A stretch of DNA of 64,000 nucleotides from Clostridium putrefaciens (GTDB lineage: Bacteria; Bacillota; Clostridia; Clostridiales; Clostridiaceae): assembly GCF_900461105.1 (NCBI RefSeq), contig NZ_UFWZ01000001.1, positions 2,356,001 through 2,420,000 of the forward strand. The letters run 5' to 3'. Shown piece after piece: positions 18,290-28,401 of the stretch. Below the pieces are notes generated by a model that ran no database searches, was not told where the DNA came from, and was given only the letters and a program-made list of their open reading frames with translations. A program made the position numbers and the translations under genes. Each line of letters opens with the position of its first letter. Position 1 is the stretch's first letter.

Positions 18290-19591
18290 TTATTGTATAT
18301 ATGACATGGGGTTTACTACACTTCCATTTATTCTAACTTCAAAATGGAGATGTGGACCTGTACTAATACCCGTTGAGCCTACCTGTGCAATAACTTGTCC
18401 TTGTTTTACTTGCTGCCCTGAGGATACATTAAGGCTCTCAGCATGCGCATAAACAGTTTGTACACCATTTCCATGACTTAAAATAATCATATTTCCATAT
18501 ATATTATTATACGTTGCTGTAATAACAGTACCACTTTGAGCTGCTTTTATAGACGTTCCTCTTCCTACTGCTATATCCACTCCATGATGCATACCCTTAG
18601 CGCCAGTTATTGGATGAATCCTTTCACCGAACCCATTAGTGATACTTCCACCTACAGGTCTTATAAATCCTGATGAATTACCCTGGTTGTTATCCTTTAG
18701 CGGAGCTTTTTCTTCCGGTTTGCTGTTAATTTGTTCTTTAATAAAGCTATCTATTTGTTGTCTCGCTTTATCATTAAATTGTACAAGTTTTGATACATCT
18801 TGCTCGTTTGAAGACTTCTCTTTTTCTAATTTATTTATAGTTAATTTCTTATTCTCTTCAATAATATTTAGATCTGATATTATTCTTTGTCCATTATCTT
18901 TTTCAGTTAACAATTCCTTTTGAGTAGATTTTACCTTTTCTTTATTAACTGATAATAAAATCATCTTTTTATCTAAATTGTTCTTTTCTTCTTCTAAGCC
19001 TTTTCTTTCACTTTCTAGATTCTCTTTCATACTTCTTACTTCTTCTATAAGTTCTTTATCTAGTTTTATCATGCGACTAATATTATTTACCCTTGAAATT
19101 AAATCTCCAAAATCACCACTATCTAAAATAGCTTTTAAGATTGCATCTGTTGGGTTATTTATGTACATTCCTCTAAGTCTTTGACCTAATATTTCTTCCT
19201 TTTCTTTCTCTTCTTCTTCACGTTTTTTTATTTCTTCAGTCTTTTTGTTAATCATATCTTCTGTTTCTTTGATATCTTTAGAAATTAATGATACATTCTC
19301 CTCGATCTTAGCTATCTCGTTTTCGTAATGACTTATCTTAGATTTTATATCTTCAAGTTGTTTTTCTTTTTCTTGTAATTTATTTTGAAGAGAATTTAAA
19401 TCTACTTTTAAATCATATTGTATTTTAGGTATTTCTTTATTTCTATTTTCTAGTTCTTTTATCTTTTTATTATTTTCTTGTATTTCATTTTCTTTCTTAT
19501 TTACATAACTCGGAGCTGCATAAACGACATTAACCGTAGTAAAAAGCAAAGAAACACTTATGAAAATACATAAATACTTCTTTTTAAACAA
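18290..19591 (-). CDS. secreted M23 peptidoglycan endopeptidase with coiled coil
   Basis: A 433-aa exported protein. A signal peptide (about residues 1-26, ending VNVVYAA) is followed by a long coiled coil (about 30-270, rich in Lys, Glu, Leu), a short linker and a C-terminal M23 (LytM) domain: NGFGERIHPITGAKGMHHGVDIAVGRGTSIKAAQSG and GPHLHFEV. The zinc ligands HP...H-G-VD and HLH are present, so it should be an active DD-endopeptidase. The architecture is that of EnvC/CwlO-type cell-separation enzymes. Start: TTG at 19591 has AAAGGAGA 8 bases upstream and puts FKKKYL at the N terminus; an earlier ATG at 19627 lacks an SD. Confidence 0.88.
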   Translation of the reverse strand: MFKKKYLCIFISVSLLFTTVNVVYAAPSYVNKKENEIQENNKKIKELENRNKEIPKIQYDLKVDLNSLQNKLQEKEKQLEDIKSKISHYENEIAKIEENVSLISKDIKETEDMINKKTEEIKKREEEEKEKEEILGQRLRGMYINNPTDAILKAILDSGDFGDLISRVNNISRMIKLDKELIEEVRSMKENLESERKGLEEEKNNLDKKMILLSVNKEKVKSTQKELLTEKDNGQRIISDLNIIEENKKLTINKLEKEKSSNEQDVSKLVQFNDKARQQIDSFIKEQINSKPEEKAPLKDNNQGNSSGFIRPVGGSITNGFGERIHPITGAKGMHHGVDIAVGRGTSIKAAQSGTVITATYNNIYGNMIILSHGNGVQTVYAHAESLNVSSGQQVKQGQVIAQVGSTGISTGPHLHFEVRINGSVVNPMSYIQ

Positions 19592-19686
19592 AAAACCATC
19601 TCCTTTGTTAAGTTTAACTACACCCATTATACTATATTTTTATATTTTTTGTCGTAATATATCTTAACTTTTTGTTAACTATATAT

Positions 19687-19722
19687 AAAGGCGAAAAGTA
19701 TTTAATAACACTTTTCGCCTTT
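19687..19722 (-). terminator. terminator after thiI
   Basis: AAAGGCGAAAAGT pairs with ACTTTTCGCCTTT (13 bp), 10-base loop, with T-rich sequence on the minus strand. Confidence 0.88.
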
Positions 19723-19728
19723 GTATAT

Positions 19729-20874
19729 TTAAAATTCTATTAATTCAGTATTGTTTATTGCTTCTTTTACTAATAGTTCTATATCTAAAGCCTCTTCAGA
19801 CTTTATTATTTCTTTAAGTCTTGGCTTAGTTTTAGGATGTTTTGGAACAAAGATAGTACAACAATCTTCATAAGGTAGTATAGATGTATCATAAGTTCCC
19901 GCTTCCCTTGCTATATCCATTATATCATTCTTATCCATAGCTATTAATGGTCTAAAAACAGGTCTATCTGATACGTCATCACTTACTATTAACCCTTCCA
20001 TAGTTTGACTTGCTACCTGACCTACACTTTCACCAGTTGTTACTGAGTCTATACCCTTTACACTTGCAAGTTTGCAGGCAAGTCTCATCATAAATCTTCT
20101 CATTATTATTGTAAGTTCATCTTCTCTGCACTTTTCAACTATGCCCATCTGTATGTCAGTAAAAGGTACTACATAAAGCTTTATATGCCCAGTATAAGAC
20201 GCTAGTATCTTTGATAAATCTTTTACCTTTTCTTTAGCTCTTTCACTAGTATAGGGTGAACTATGGTAATAAACGCAGCTTAATTCTACTCCCCGTCTAC
20301 CCATTAAGTACCCTGCAACTGGAGAATCAAACCCACCTGATAGCATAAGCATTGTGCTTCCATTCATACCATAAGGCATTCCGCCTATAGCTTTTATTTT
20401 CTTTTCATATACATAGGCATTTTTTCTTATTTCAATATTTAAAATATATTCAGGTTTATTTACGTTAACTATCATTTCTTCCATATTGCTTAATATGTAG
20501 GAACCAAGATCCCTACTAACATCTAAAGAACCTATAGGAAAATCTTTGTTTGCCCTTTTAGTTTCCACCTTAAAGTCATGTGGATTTATATCTTTCATAA
20601 CCTTTAAGGCCTCTACTTTAATTTCTTCAATTTCTGCTGGTATCATTCTAACAATACAAAGCTCAGCAATACCAAAGACTCTCTTAACTCTATCTATTAT
20701 TCCTTGAAGGTCCTCTCCTGCTATAAACCATCTATTTTGATCTGTTATAAATTCATAATCAATATCCTTTAATACCTTTTTTATATTTTCTTTAAGCTTT
20801 TTTTCAAATTTATTTCTATTTAAACCCTTAAGAAATATTTCTGATGCGTATTTTACTAATATTATTCTTTTCAT
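19729..20874 (-). CDS. thiI: tRNA 4-thiouridine synthetase ThiI
   Basis: A 381-aa ThiI: N-terminal ferredoxin-like and THUMP domain (to about residue 165), then an adenylating PP-loop domain with the P-loop LMLSGGFDSPVAGY. It activates U8 of tRNA and transfers sulfur to give s4U; in many bacteria it also serves thiazole synthesis. There is no C-terminal rhodanese domain, as is usual in Firmicutes, where an adjacent cysteine desulfurase hands over sulfur. Here that gene (20871-22010) overlaps this one by 4 bases, so coupling is direct. SD AAGGAGAGTTAAAAT lies within the end of the upstream gene. Confidence 0.95.
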   Translation of the reverse strand: MKRIILVKYASEIFLKGLNRNKFEKKLKENIKKVLKDIDYEFITDQNRWFIAGEDLQGIIDRVKRVFGIAELCIVRMIPAEIEEIKVEALKVMKDINPHDFKVETKRANKDFPIGSLDVSRDLGSYILSNMEEMIVNVNKPEYILNIEIRKNAYVYEKKIKAIGGMPYGMNGSTMLMLSGGFDSPVAGYLMGRRGVELSCVYYHSSPYTSERAKEKVKDLSKILASYTGHIKLYVVPFTDIQMGIVEKCREDELTIIMRRFMMRLACKLASVKGIDSVTTGESVGQVASQTMEGLIVSDDVSDRPVFRPLIAMDKNDIMDIAREAGTYDTSILPYEDCCTIFVPKHPKTKPRLKEIIKSEEALDIELLVKEAINNTELIEF

Positions 20875-22010
20875 ATTTTAACTCTCCTTAAAAATCCAAG
20901 TGACTTTTTTAGCACTTGCAAAGTATAATCTATTTCATCTCTAGTTGTAAACTCTGAAAAGCTAAATCTAATAGCACCCTCTAGGTAATCATTAGGCACT
21001 AAAAGAGCTTTTAAAATTCTACTTTCTTTAGAGTTTTTTGATGAACATGCAGATCCTGTAGAAACATAAATACCATCATCCTCTAAAGCATGAAGCAAAA
21101 CCTCTCCTTTTATATTTTTAAAACTTATATTTAATATGTAAGGACTAAACTCATCCTTTAGTGGGCTATTTATCCTAACCCCTTCAAAATCTTTTAATTC
21201 CTCAATAAAATATGCTTTAATAGACTTAACCTTAATATAATTTTCTTTTATATTATCACACATAATCTTACTTGCTAATGCTAATGCGGTTATAGATGCA
21301 ACATTTTCAGTGCCCCCTCTAAAACCTTTTTCTTGACCTCCACCTTCAATAAGTGGTTTAGGTCTTAGCTTATTTTTTATATATAAAAACCCTACACCTC
21401 TAGGTGCATGAATTTTATGTCCACTAGCAGATAACAAGTCAATATTACATTCTTGTACATTTATATTAAGCTTTCCGAAACCTTGTACTGAATCCACATG
21501 AAATTTAGCTCTGTGGCTTTTTTCTTTTATTATGTTCCCTATGGACTTTAAATCTTGGATTATACCAGTCTCGTTATTTACATGCATTAAAGATACAAGC
21601 ACTGTATCTTTATTTATACTATTTTTAAGCTCCTCTAAGTCAATCTTTCCTTCTGTATCTAAAGAAAGATATGTAACTTTTACGCCTTGTTTTTCCATTT
21701 CTTTTATTGTATTTAAAACACTAGAATGCTCAGTAGCACAAGTTATAATATGATTACCAGATTTAACAAAGCCCTTAATAGCAAGATTATTACTTTCACT
21801 ACCCCCAGATGTAAATATAATTTCTTCTTTTGAACAATTTATTGTGTTACTAATGGTATCTCTAGCCTCATTTAATTTCTTTTCTGCCATAAAACCTAAT
21901 TTATGAGCAGAAGATGGATTACCATAAACCTCTTTCATTGTAGACACTAAAATCTCTATAACCTCATTATAAGGTTTCGTGGTAGCACTGTTATCTAAAT
22001 ATATTTCCAT
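20871..22010 (-). CDS. cysteine desulfurase (IscS/NifS family)
   Basis: A 379-aa class V PLP enzyme: SGGSESNNLAIKG, the PLP lysine in SASGHKIHAPRG, and the catalytic cysteine in STGSACSSK. It removes sulfur from cysteine as an enzyme persulfide. The short active-site loop and its 4-base overlap with thiI point to the ThiI-dedicated desulfurase of the NifZ type in Firmicutes, not a general IscS. The ATG at 22010 (MEIYLDNSATT) is chosen over an in-frame GTG 9 bases upstream, as AGGTGAT precedes it. The pair supports s4U in tRNA, and possibly other thiolations with MnmA at 24289. Confidence 0.93.
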   Translation of the reverse strand: MEIYLDNSATTKPYNEVIEILVSTMKEVYGNPSSAHKLGFMAEKKLNEARDTISNTINCSKEEIIFTSGGSESNNLAIKGFVKSGNHIITCATEHSSVLNTIKEMEKQGVKVTYLSLDTEGKIDLEELKNSINKDTVLVSLMHVNNETGIIQDLKSIGNIIKEKSHRAKFHVDSVQGFGKLNINVQECNIDLLSASGHKIHAPRGVGFLYIKNKLRPKPLIEGGGQEKGFRGGTENVASITALALASKIMCDNIKENYIKVKSIKAYFIEELKDFEGVRINSPLKDEFSPYILNISFKNIKGEVLLHALEDDGIYVSTGSACSSKNSKESRILKALLVPNDYLEGAIRFSFSEFTTRDEIDYTLQVLKKSLGFLRRVKI

Positions 22011-22203
22011 ATATATCACCTACTTTAATATTATTATCTCTAATTTCTTCTTATTAATTATAAACATTATATAAATATATATCCACTACTTATTTTAATA
22101 TTACTATAGTCATATTAAATTGTTACTCTGATAACTAGTTATAATACACTTATAATCATATAATGTAATCATAAAAACAAATTTAATGTTAGGAGGAATT
22201 TAT

Positions 22204-22488
22204 ATGAATGATAAAAAAAGATTATATAAAATTAAAGACCAATCAATGATTTCTGGTGTTTGTGCTGGGGTTGCTGAATATTTTGATATAGATGTATCTA
22301 TTGTAAGATTAGTTTGGATAGGTCTAGCCTTTATTTATTTTGTAGGTGTTATAGTTTATATTGCAGCTGCTATTGTATTACCTGATAAAAAAGATTTAAT
22401 AAAAAAAGATCCAAATTTTAATAAACCCTTTGAAGATGTAGATTATCATGAATCGAAGAAAAATTATACTGAAAATGATTTTAAATAA
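22204..22488 (+). CDS. PspC-domain membrane protein
   Basis: A 94-aa protein: KRLYKIKDQSMISGVCAGVAEYFDIDVSIVRLVWIGLAF, the PspC domain with its transmembrane part (IYFVGVIVYIAAAIVLP), then a charged tail. PspC proteins sense membrane stress or modulate it in several lineages. No PspA-like or histidine kinase gene is adjacent. The ATG at 22204 follows TTAGGAGGAATTTAT; an earlier in-frame ATG at 22186 would remove that site. Monocistronic, ended by a terminator at 22534. Confidence 0.85.
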   Translation: MNDKKRLYKIKDQSMISGVCAGVAEYFDIDVSIVRLVWIGLAFIYFVGVIVYIAAAIVLPDKKDLIKKDPNFNKPFEDVDYHESKKNYTENDFK

Positions 22489-22533
22489 CATGTTTCAATA
22501 TTAGATACAATTTCAAAAAATACTTTTAAACAA

Positions 22534-22566
22534 TTAAAGCTTGCACTTTTAATGTGCAAGCTTTAA
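22534..22566. terminator. bidirectional terminator
   Basis: TTAAAGCTTGCAC pairs with GTGCAAGCTTTAA (13 bp) around TTTTAAT, between convergent pspC and the ECF gene. Confidence 0.85.
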
Positions 22567-22582
22567 TTAATTTATTTAAACT

Positions 22583-23179
22583 TTATTTAGTATACCTTTT
22601 ATCTTTTATTATCTTATTTACAGCTCCTACCACTGAAACAGTTATTAATACTGCAGCTATGGCTTCTAAAATACCGTTAGTATATGCTATCCCAAAAATA
22701 GTTTTTGTTGCCTTTGCAATAGTAAGACCTTTTCCCTCTGCATACTTGTCCACATACAGTACATATATCATAAATAAAACTCCTACTGTATTTGTTAAAG
22801 ACCCTACCGCAGCTCCTATACCTATACTCAAAGACTCATTTTTCACCTTAATTAGTTTATAACTATAATAAGATGTTAAACCAATTAATACCCTTGGTAA
22901 TATAGACACCAAAGGATTTATAAATGCAAAAGATAACATATTGGGAGCAACTATGTTTTGTATAAGACTAAACCCCCCAAATATGAATCCTATAAGCATT
23001 CCAACCTTAGGTCCTTCTACTATGGCACCAATTATTACAGGTATATGCATTATAGTTATTTTTGCTATAGGAAGCTGGATAAATCCATATCCTGTAGCAC
23101 CTAATACAATACATATTGCTGATAGCATTCCTACCACTGTAAGTTGTCTTGTTTTTGATAGTGTTGTTCTATTTTCCAT
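22583..23179 (-). CDS. ECF transporter S component
   Basis: A 198-aa integral membrane protein with about six hydrophobic segments. The N terminus RQLTVVGMLSAICIVLGATGYGFIQLPIAKITIMHIPVIIGAI is typical of vitamin-type energy-coupling-factor S components; HIPVIIGAIVEGPKVG is the conserved loop. The substrate is unknown; pantothenate or folate-like S components look closest by memory. No T component or ATPases are adjacent, so it would share a common module encoded elsewhere. I see no riboswitch in the 350 bases upstream. GAGGATGTC precedes the start ATG. Confidence 0.8.
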   Translation of the reverse strand: MENRTTLSKTRQLTVVGMLSAICIVLGATGYGFIQLPIAKITIMHIPVIIGAIVEGPKVGMLIGFIFGGFSLIQNIVAPNMLSFAFINPLVSILPRVLIGLTSYYSYKLIKVKNESLSIGIGAAVGSLTNTVGVLFMIYVLYVDKYAEGKGLTIAKATKTIFGIAYTNGILEAIAAVLITVSVVGAVNKIIKDKRYTK

Positions 23180-23422
23180 GACATCCTCCTCACTCTTATT
23201 CCTTATAGGATATAAGTTGAATATTAGTTTTACTGTATATAAGTTCGACTTCTAAAAGAATATCGACTAATCTTATTTTATCACTTCTTTTTAGAAATGT
23301 TAATATCTTTTTTTTAATAGTGTACTCCAGATTATAATTTTCAAGTTTTATATTATGAAATAATTAATAAGACTTTTGAATTTATATTTTAATTTGAAGA
23401 TTGCTTCTCTGAAAGGTATAAT

Positions 23423-23461
23423 AATAAAGGCTTTCAAATAATTAATTTGAAAGCCTTTATT
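23423..23461 (-). terminator. terminator after coat-like genes
   Basis: A 17-bp perfect stem (23423-23439 with 23445-23461), AGGCTTTCAAAT with ATTTGAAAGCCT, loop AATTA, and T-rich tail on the minus strand. Between it and the ECF gene (23180-23420) I see AT-rich leader sequence without a recognised element. Confidence 0.88.
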
Positions 23462-23529
23462 ATTTAATTTATTTTTATATTTTTAGAATTAATCAAACTT
23501 CAAATTTAATTTCAGTAGTTTTAAATACT

Positions 23530-23775
23530 TTAACCATTAAACTGAGATTTAACTTCTTGTATCTCTTCAGAATTTGCCTGTGCTGCTGGCTTATAAAACC
23601 CTTTTTGGGATGCAACTTTAAATAAGTTATATTGACCTTCCTCATCACAATTTCGTATTTGCTGAATAGTTTGCCTTAATTGCTGATTTTCTGTTTGACT
23701 TATAACACTTGCATATCCTGTAAGGCTACTATTTACCATAGATAAAATATCATTAACCATTTCTTTATCTTGCAT
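23530..23775 (-). CDS. spore coat protein (CotF-like)
   Basis: An 81-aa protein MQDKEMVNDILSMVNSSLTGYASVISQTENQQLRQTIQQIR..., ending FYKPAAQANSEEIQEVKSQF. The C-terminal KGFYKPAAQA motif and helical N-terminal part match the short coat F-like proteins of Clostridia. They coat the spore or associate with it (family knowledge; localisation not shown here). AGAAGGAGGGGTATAA precedes the ATG. The related gene at 23790 lies 14 bases upstream on the same strand, and the two are surely co-transcribed. No sigma-K or sigma-E promoter could be assigned by eye. Confidence 0.75.
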   Translation of the reverse strand: MQDKEMVNDILSMVNSSLTGYASVISQTENQQLRQTIQQIRNCDEEGQYNLFKVASQKGFYKPAAQANSEEIQEVKSQFNG

Positions 23776-23789
23776 TTATACCCCTCCTT

Positions 23790-23972
23790 CTAACCTAGAA
23801 AATTAATTAATTTTTGTTTTGTATTTTCTGCATCCGTAGCAGACTTTTCAAACATTTGTTTTATTTGTGGATCTGTAGCATTTTGTGCATAATCACTAAG
23901 CTTTTTGTTTGCTGTTTCATGAGATCCTATAAGATGCCTTAAATTTTGTAATTCTAAATGATTTAATTGCAT
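23790..23972 (-). CDS. spore coat-associated small helical protein
   Basis: A 60-aa protein: QLNHLELQNLRHLIGSHETANKKLSDYAQNATDPQIKQMFEKSATDAENTKQKLINFL. The two-helix hairpin with LELQNLRHLIG is the N-terminal half of coat F-like proteins; together with the 81-aa gene downstream it looks like a CotF-type protein split over two genes. AAAAGGAGAGGTTGAA precedes the ATG. First gene of the pair, about 300 bases from the divergent mnmA. Confidence 0.7.
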   Translation of the reverse strand: MQLNHLELQNLRHLIGSHETANKKLSDYAQNATDPQIKQMFEKSATDAENTKQKLINFLG

Positions 23973-24150
23973 TTCAACCTCTCCTTTTAATCTAATTGAT
24001 TTTACCTTCTTAGTATTAGAATTATTATCTTAAACTATACACTTTTTAATTTACTATATATCCCCCCGCATGTTAGAATAAGGTATATTTACCTTTTAAA
24101 ATTAGTTATACGAATCCTTATTATGCTTTGTACTTATATTTAAAAAATAT

Positions 24151-24189
24151 TTAACACAAAATATTGATTAATAATTCATTTTGTGTTAA
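24151..24189. repeat. inverted repeat upstream of mnmA
   Basis: TTAACACAAAAT (24151-24162) pairs perfectly with ATTTTGTGTTAA (24178-24189) around a 15-base spacer, and the arms extend outward with a 2-base bulge. It lies between the divergent coat-like genes and mnmA. There is no T run, so it is not a terminator; it may be an operator or a leader hairpin of mnmA. The rest of the 315-base gap (23973-24288) shows nothing else I can assign. Confidence 0.5.
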
Positions 24190-25424
<1,235 letters not shown>

Positions 25425-25425
<1 letters not shown>

Positions 25426-25472
25426 ACTCAGGTGGAGTTTGCTTATAAGGAATACATCTCTCCATCTGAGTC
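25425..25472 (+). repeat. stem-loop at mnmA stop codon
   Basis: GACTCAGGTGGAG (25425-25437) pairs with CTCCATCTGAGTC (25460-25472), 13 bp with one G-U. The stem begins in the mnmA stop codon. There is no T run after it, so it is not a simple terminator; it is the first of two stems in the structured region downstream. Confidence 0.7.
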
Positions 25473-25479
25473 TTAGAAG

Positions 25480-25564
25480 AACTTATCCAGTGGCGTAGCA
25501 GCCGTCATCCCCCACCTTGAAGAGGGTAGGGGTGTTACGGATAGTAGCCATCGGATAAAGTTTT
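25480..25564. other. unidentified rod-shaped structured element (RNA or palindromic repeat)
   Basis: An 85-base element folds into a long rod: outer arms AACTTATCC and GGATAAAGTT, then TGGC with GCCA, CCGT with ACGG, and an apical CCCC(C)ACCTT with AGGGT(A)GGGG. Internal loops GTAGCAG and ATAGTA lie opposite each other, a pattern of conserved internal loops seen in structured RNAs. It is far more GC-rich than its surroundings. It sits between convergent mnmA and clpB, before a bidirectional terminator. I do not recognise it as any family; it may be a non-coding RNA, an mRNA 3' element, or an interspersed palindromic repeat. No second copy is in this window. Confidence 0.6.
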
Positions 25565-25570
25565 AAAATA

Positions 25571-25609
25571 AAAAGGTGACCGAGATACATAATATTTCGG
25601 TCACCTTTT
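25571..25609. terminator. bidirectional terminator mnmA/clpB
   Basis: AAAAGGTGACCGA pairs with TCGGTCACCTTTT (13 bp), with T and A runs on both sides. Confidence 0.9.
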
Positions 25610-25634
25610 TGTTTTTATTATTACATTTTTAGCC

Positions 25635-28250
25635 TTATATTGATTTATTAATATTTTCTTTAATTGTTATTTCTCCATCTTCCATTATCACCTTTATATT
25701 ATTACCTTCTTTTATTTCTCCGGAAATAATTTTTCTAGCTATTTTTGTTTCTAAAGCGTTTTCGATGTATCTTTTAAGTGGTCTTGCACCATAGATAGGA
25801 TCATAGCCTTCCTTCGCTATAAGAATCTTTACTTCTTTTGTTATATTTAATTTTATATTTTTTTCTTCTAATCTATAATCTAAATCCTTCAAAAATATAT
25901 CTATAATTTTTATTATTCCTTCTTTAGATAATGGTTTAAATAAAATTATGTCATCCATTCTATTAAGAAATTCTGGTTTAAATCTATCTTTCATTTCCTT
26001 CAATACCGCATCTTTTATATCACTTTCTATATAATCTTCTTTACTATTTTGAAGTAAATGTTGACTTCCTATATTAGATGTCATAATTATAATTGTATTT
26101 TTAAAATCTATAATATTGCCTTTATTATCAGTCAACCTTCCATCATCTAAAATTTGAAGAAATATATTAAATACATCTTCATTAGCTTTTTCTATCTCAT
26201 CAAAAAGTATAACACTGTATGGTTTTCTCCTAACAGCTTCTGTTAATTGACCACCCTCTTCGTAACCTACATAACCTGGAGGTGAACCTATAAGTCGAGA
26301 TACTGAAAACTTCTCCATGTATTCTGACATATCTATTCTTATAATATTTTCCTCGCTATCAAATAATGTTCTGGCTAAGGTTTTAGCAAGTTCTGTCTTC
26401 CCAACTCCTGTAGGACCTAAAAATATAAAAGATCCAATTGGTTTGTTTGGACTTTTAAGTCCTGCCCTAGCTCTAATAACAGCATTTACTACAGCCTTTA
26501 TAGGTTCTTCTTGATCTATAACTCTTAATTTTAGTTCATCTTCAAGTCTTAAAAGTTTATTTCTTTCCCCTTCTAAAAGTCTTGAAACAGGAATACCCGT
26601 CCACTTTGATACTATGTTAGATATTTCCTCCTCCGTTACCTCCTCTTTTAACAGTGCCCCTTCGTAGTTATCTTTAATTAACTTTTCTTTTTCTTCAATC
26701 TTCATTTCTATTTGTGGAAGCCTGCCATACTTTAATTCTGCTACCTTATTTAAATCATATTCTCTCTCGTACTTTTCAATTTGACCCCTAACATCGTCAA
26801 GCTCAGTTTTTAAATCTCTAACTTCTAAGATATGAGACTTTTCTTTATCATACTTAGCTGTCATAGCCTTATCCTTTTCTTTTAATTCACTAAGTTCCTT
26901 TTCTAAATTCATTAATCTTTCTTTAGAAAAGCTATCTTTTTCTTTACTTAAGATTTCAAGTTCAATTTCTAGTTGGAATATCCTTCTTCTAATAATATCA
27001 AGTTCTGTAGGCAAACTATCTATTTCCATTCTTATCATTGCACCTGCTTCATCCATAATATCTATGGCCTTATCTGGCAAGAATCTATCTGTTATATATC
27101 TATCGGATAATTTAACTGAAGCTATTAAAGCTGAATCATGAATTCTTACCCCATGATGTATTTCAAATCTTTCTTTTAATCCCCTTAATATAGATATAGT
27201 ATCTTCTACAGATGGCTCTCCTATTATTACAGGTTGAAATCTTCTTTCTAAAGCTTTGTCTTTTTCAATATACTTCCTATATTCGTCAAAAGTAGTAGCA
27301 CCTATGCAATGAAGCTCCCCCCTAGCTAACAGAGGTTTTATAAGATTACCCGCATCCATAGAGCCCTCTACCTTACCTGCTCCTACTATATTATGAAGTT
27401 CATCAATAAATAAAATTATTTTTCCATTACTTCTTTGAACTTCTTTCAATACTGCTTTTAATCTTTCTTCAAATTCTCCTCTATATTTAGCTCCTGCAAT
27501 TAAAGCTCCCATATCTAATGAAAATATTATCTTATCTTTAAGAGTTTCTGGAATATCTCCTCTTACAATTCTTTCTGCAAGACCTTCAACTATAGCTGTT
27601 TTACCAACTCCAGGTTCACCTATTAATACAGGATTGTTTTTAGTCCTTCTAGATAATATTCTAATAGTTCTTCTTATTTCTTCATCTCTTCCTATAACAG
27701 GATCTAACTTATGATTTCTCGCAAGCTCTACAAGATTCACACCATATTTTTTTAGAGCATCATATGTCCCTTCTGGGTCTACAGTATCCACCCTTTGATT
27801 TCCTCTAGTTTTAGCTAATTCATTCATAAAATCCTTTTTAACTATCCCATTACCTTTCATTATCTTTCCTGTAAGTCCATTAAAATCTATATCCATTATT
27901 GATAACATAACATGTTCAACACTAACATAAGAATCTTTAAAATTGTTGGCTATTTTTTCTGCTGCAATAAATACTTCTTCTATACCTCTTGTAGGATATA
28001 CAGAATTAGCAGCAGCGCCACTTCCTAAAACCTTTGGAAGTCTATCTAATTCACTGTCTATATTATCATTTAATGATTTTAAATTTATCCCCATCTTTTC
28101 TAAGATATTTGGAATAAGTCCATCTTCTTGTTGTACAAGAGCTGCAAAGAGATGTATTATATCAATTTGTTGATGATTATAACTTACAGCCAAAGCATTA
28201 GAATCATTCAGTGATTGTTGTACTCTTAATGTTAATTTTTCTATATTCAT
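25635..28250 (-). CDS. clpB: protein disaggregase ClpB
   Basis: An 871-aa Hsp100 with full ClpB layout: N-terminal Clp-N repeats (to about residue 150), first AAA+ module (Walker A GEPGVGKT), long coiled-coil middle domain (about 400-530), second AAA+ (GPTGVGKT, LLFDEIEKA) and C-terminal domain. The middle domain distinguishes it from ClpC/ClpA, and no ClpP-binding loop is evident. With DnaK it rescues aggregated proteins. GGAGGAGAAG precedes the ATG. The upstream region carries a 21-bp inverted repeat and no CIRCE or CtsR motif that I can see. It is transcribed alone. Confidence 0.97.
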   Translation of the reverse strand: MNIEKLTLRVQQSLNDSNALAVSYNHQQIDIIHLFAALVQQEDGLIPNILEKMGINLKSLNDNIDSELDRLPKVLGSGAAANSVYPTRGIEEVFIAAEKIANNFKDSYVSVEHVMLSIMDIDFNGLTGKIMKGNGIVKKDFMNELAKTRGNQRVDTVDPEGTYDALKKYGVNLVELARNHKLDPVIGRDEEIRRTIRILSRRTKNNPVLIGEPGVGKTAIVEGLAERIVRGDIPETLKDKIIFSLDMGALIAGAKYRGEFEERLKAVLKEVQRSNGKIILFIDELHNIVGAGKVEGSMDAGNLIKPLLARGELHCIGATTFDEYRKYIEKDKALERRFQPVIIGEPSVEDTISILRGLKERFEIHHGVRIHDSALIASVKLSDRYITDRFLPDKAIDIMDEAGAMIRMEIDSLPTELDIIRRRIFQLEIELEILSKEKDSFSKERLMNLEKELSELKEKDKAMTAKYDKEKSHILEVRDLKTELDDVRGQIEKYEREYDLNKVAELKYGRLPQIEMKIEEKEKLIKDNYEGALLKEEVTEEEISNIVSKWTGIPVSRLLEGERNKLLRLEDELKLRVIDQEEPIKAVVNAVIRARAGLKSPNKPIGSFIFLGPTGVGKTELAKTLARTLFDSEENIIRIDMSEYMEKFSVSRLIGSPPGYVGYEEGGQLTEAVRRKPYSVILFDEIEKANEDVFNIFLQILDDGRLTDNKGNIIDFKNTIIIMTSNIGSQHLLQNSKEDYIESDIKDAVLKEMKDRFKPEFLNRMDDIILFKPLSKEGIIKIIDIFLKDLDYRLEEKNIKLNITKEVKILIAKEGYDPIYGARPLKRYIENALETKIARKIISGEIKEGNNIKVIMEDGEITIKENINKSI

Positions 28251-28273
28251 ACATCTTCTCCTCCTAATTATAT

Positions 28274-28327
28274 TTTTTATTTTTATGATATATTATATAG
28301 TTTATCAATATATCATAAAAATAAAAA
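28274..28327. repeat. 21-bp perfect inverted repeat upstream of clpB
   Basis: The arms (28274-28294 and 28307-28327) are perfectly complementary around a 12-base spacer, 24 bases before the clpB start. The right arm overlaps the left arm of the terminator at 28323. The arms are AT only except one G-C pair (ATGATATATT core). It could be an operator for clpB or a 5' leader hairpin. It is not a CIRCE element. Confidence 0.55.
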
Positions 28328-28357
28328 GACTATATTACAATATAATACAATCTTTTT
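28323..28357 (-). terminator. terminator after the second TPR regulator
   Basis: AAAAAGACTATATTA and TAATACAATCTTTTT pair fully only on the minus strand (two G-U wobbles, which are C-A mismatches on the plus strand), with a T-rich tail. It ends the 29661-28402 gene. Confidence 0.65.
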
Positions 28358-28401
28358 TTTATTAAATATATTATTAAATTACTTTTTAAAAAAGATATTG
28401 A

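Noticed and set aside
22489-23529. Vitamin riboswitch upstream of the ECF S component
   Set aside because: No conserved riboswitch core seen; the only strong hairpin is the coat-gene terminator.
28251-28401. Search for CIRCE or CtsR sites upstream of clpB
   Set aside because: No TTAGCACTC/GAGTGCTAA pair and no GGTCAAA tandem is present.
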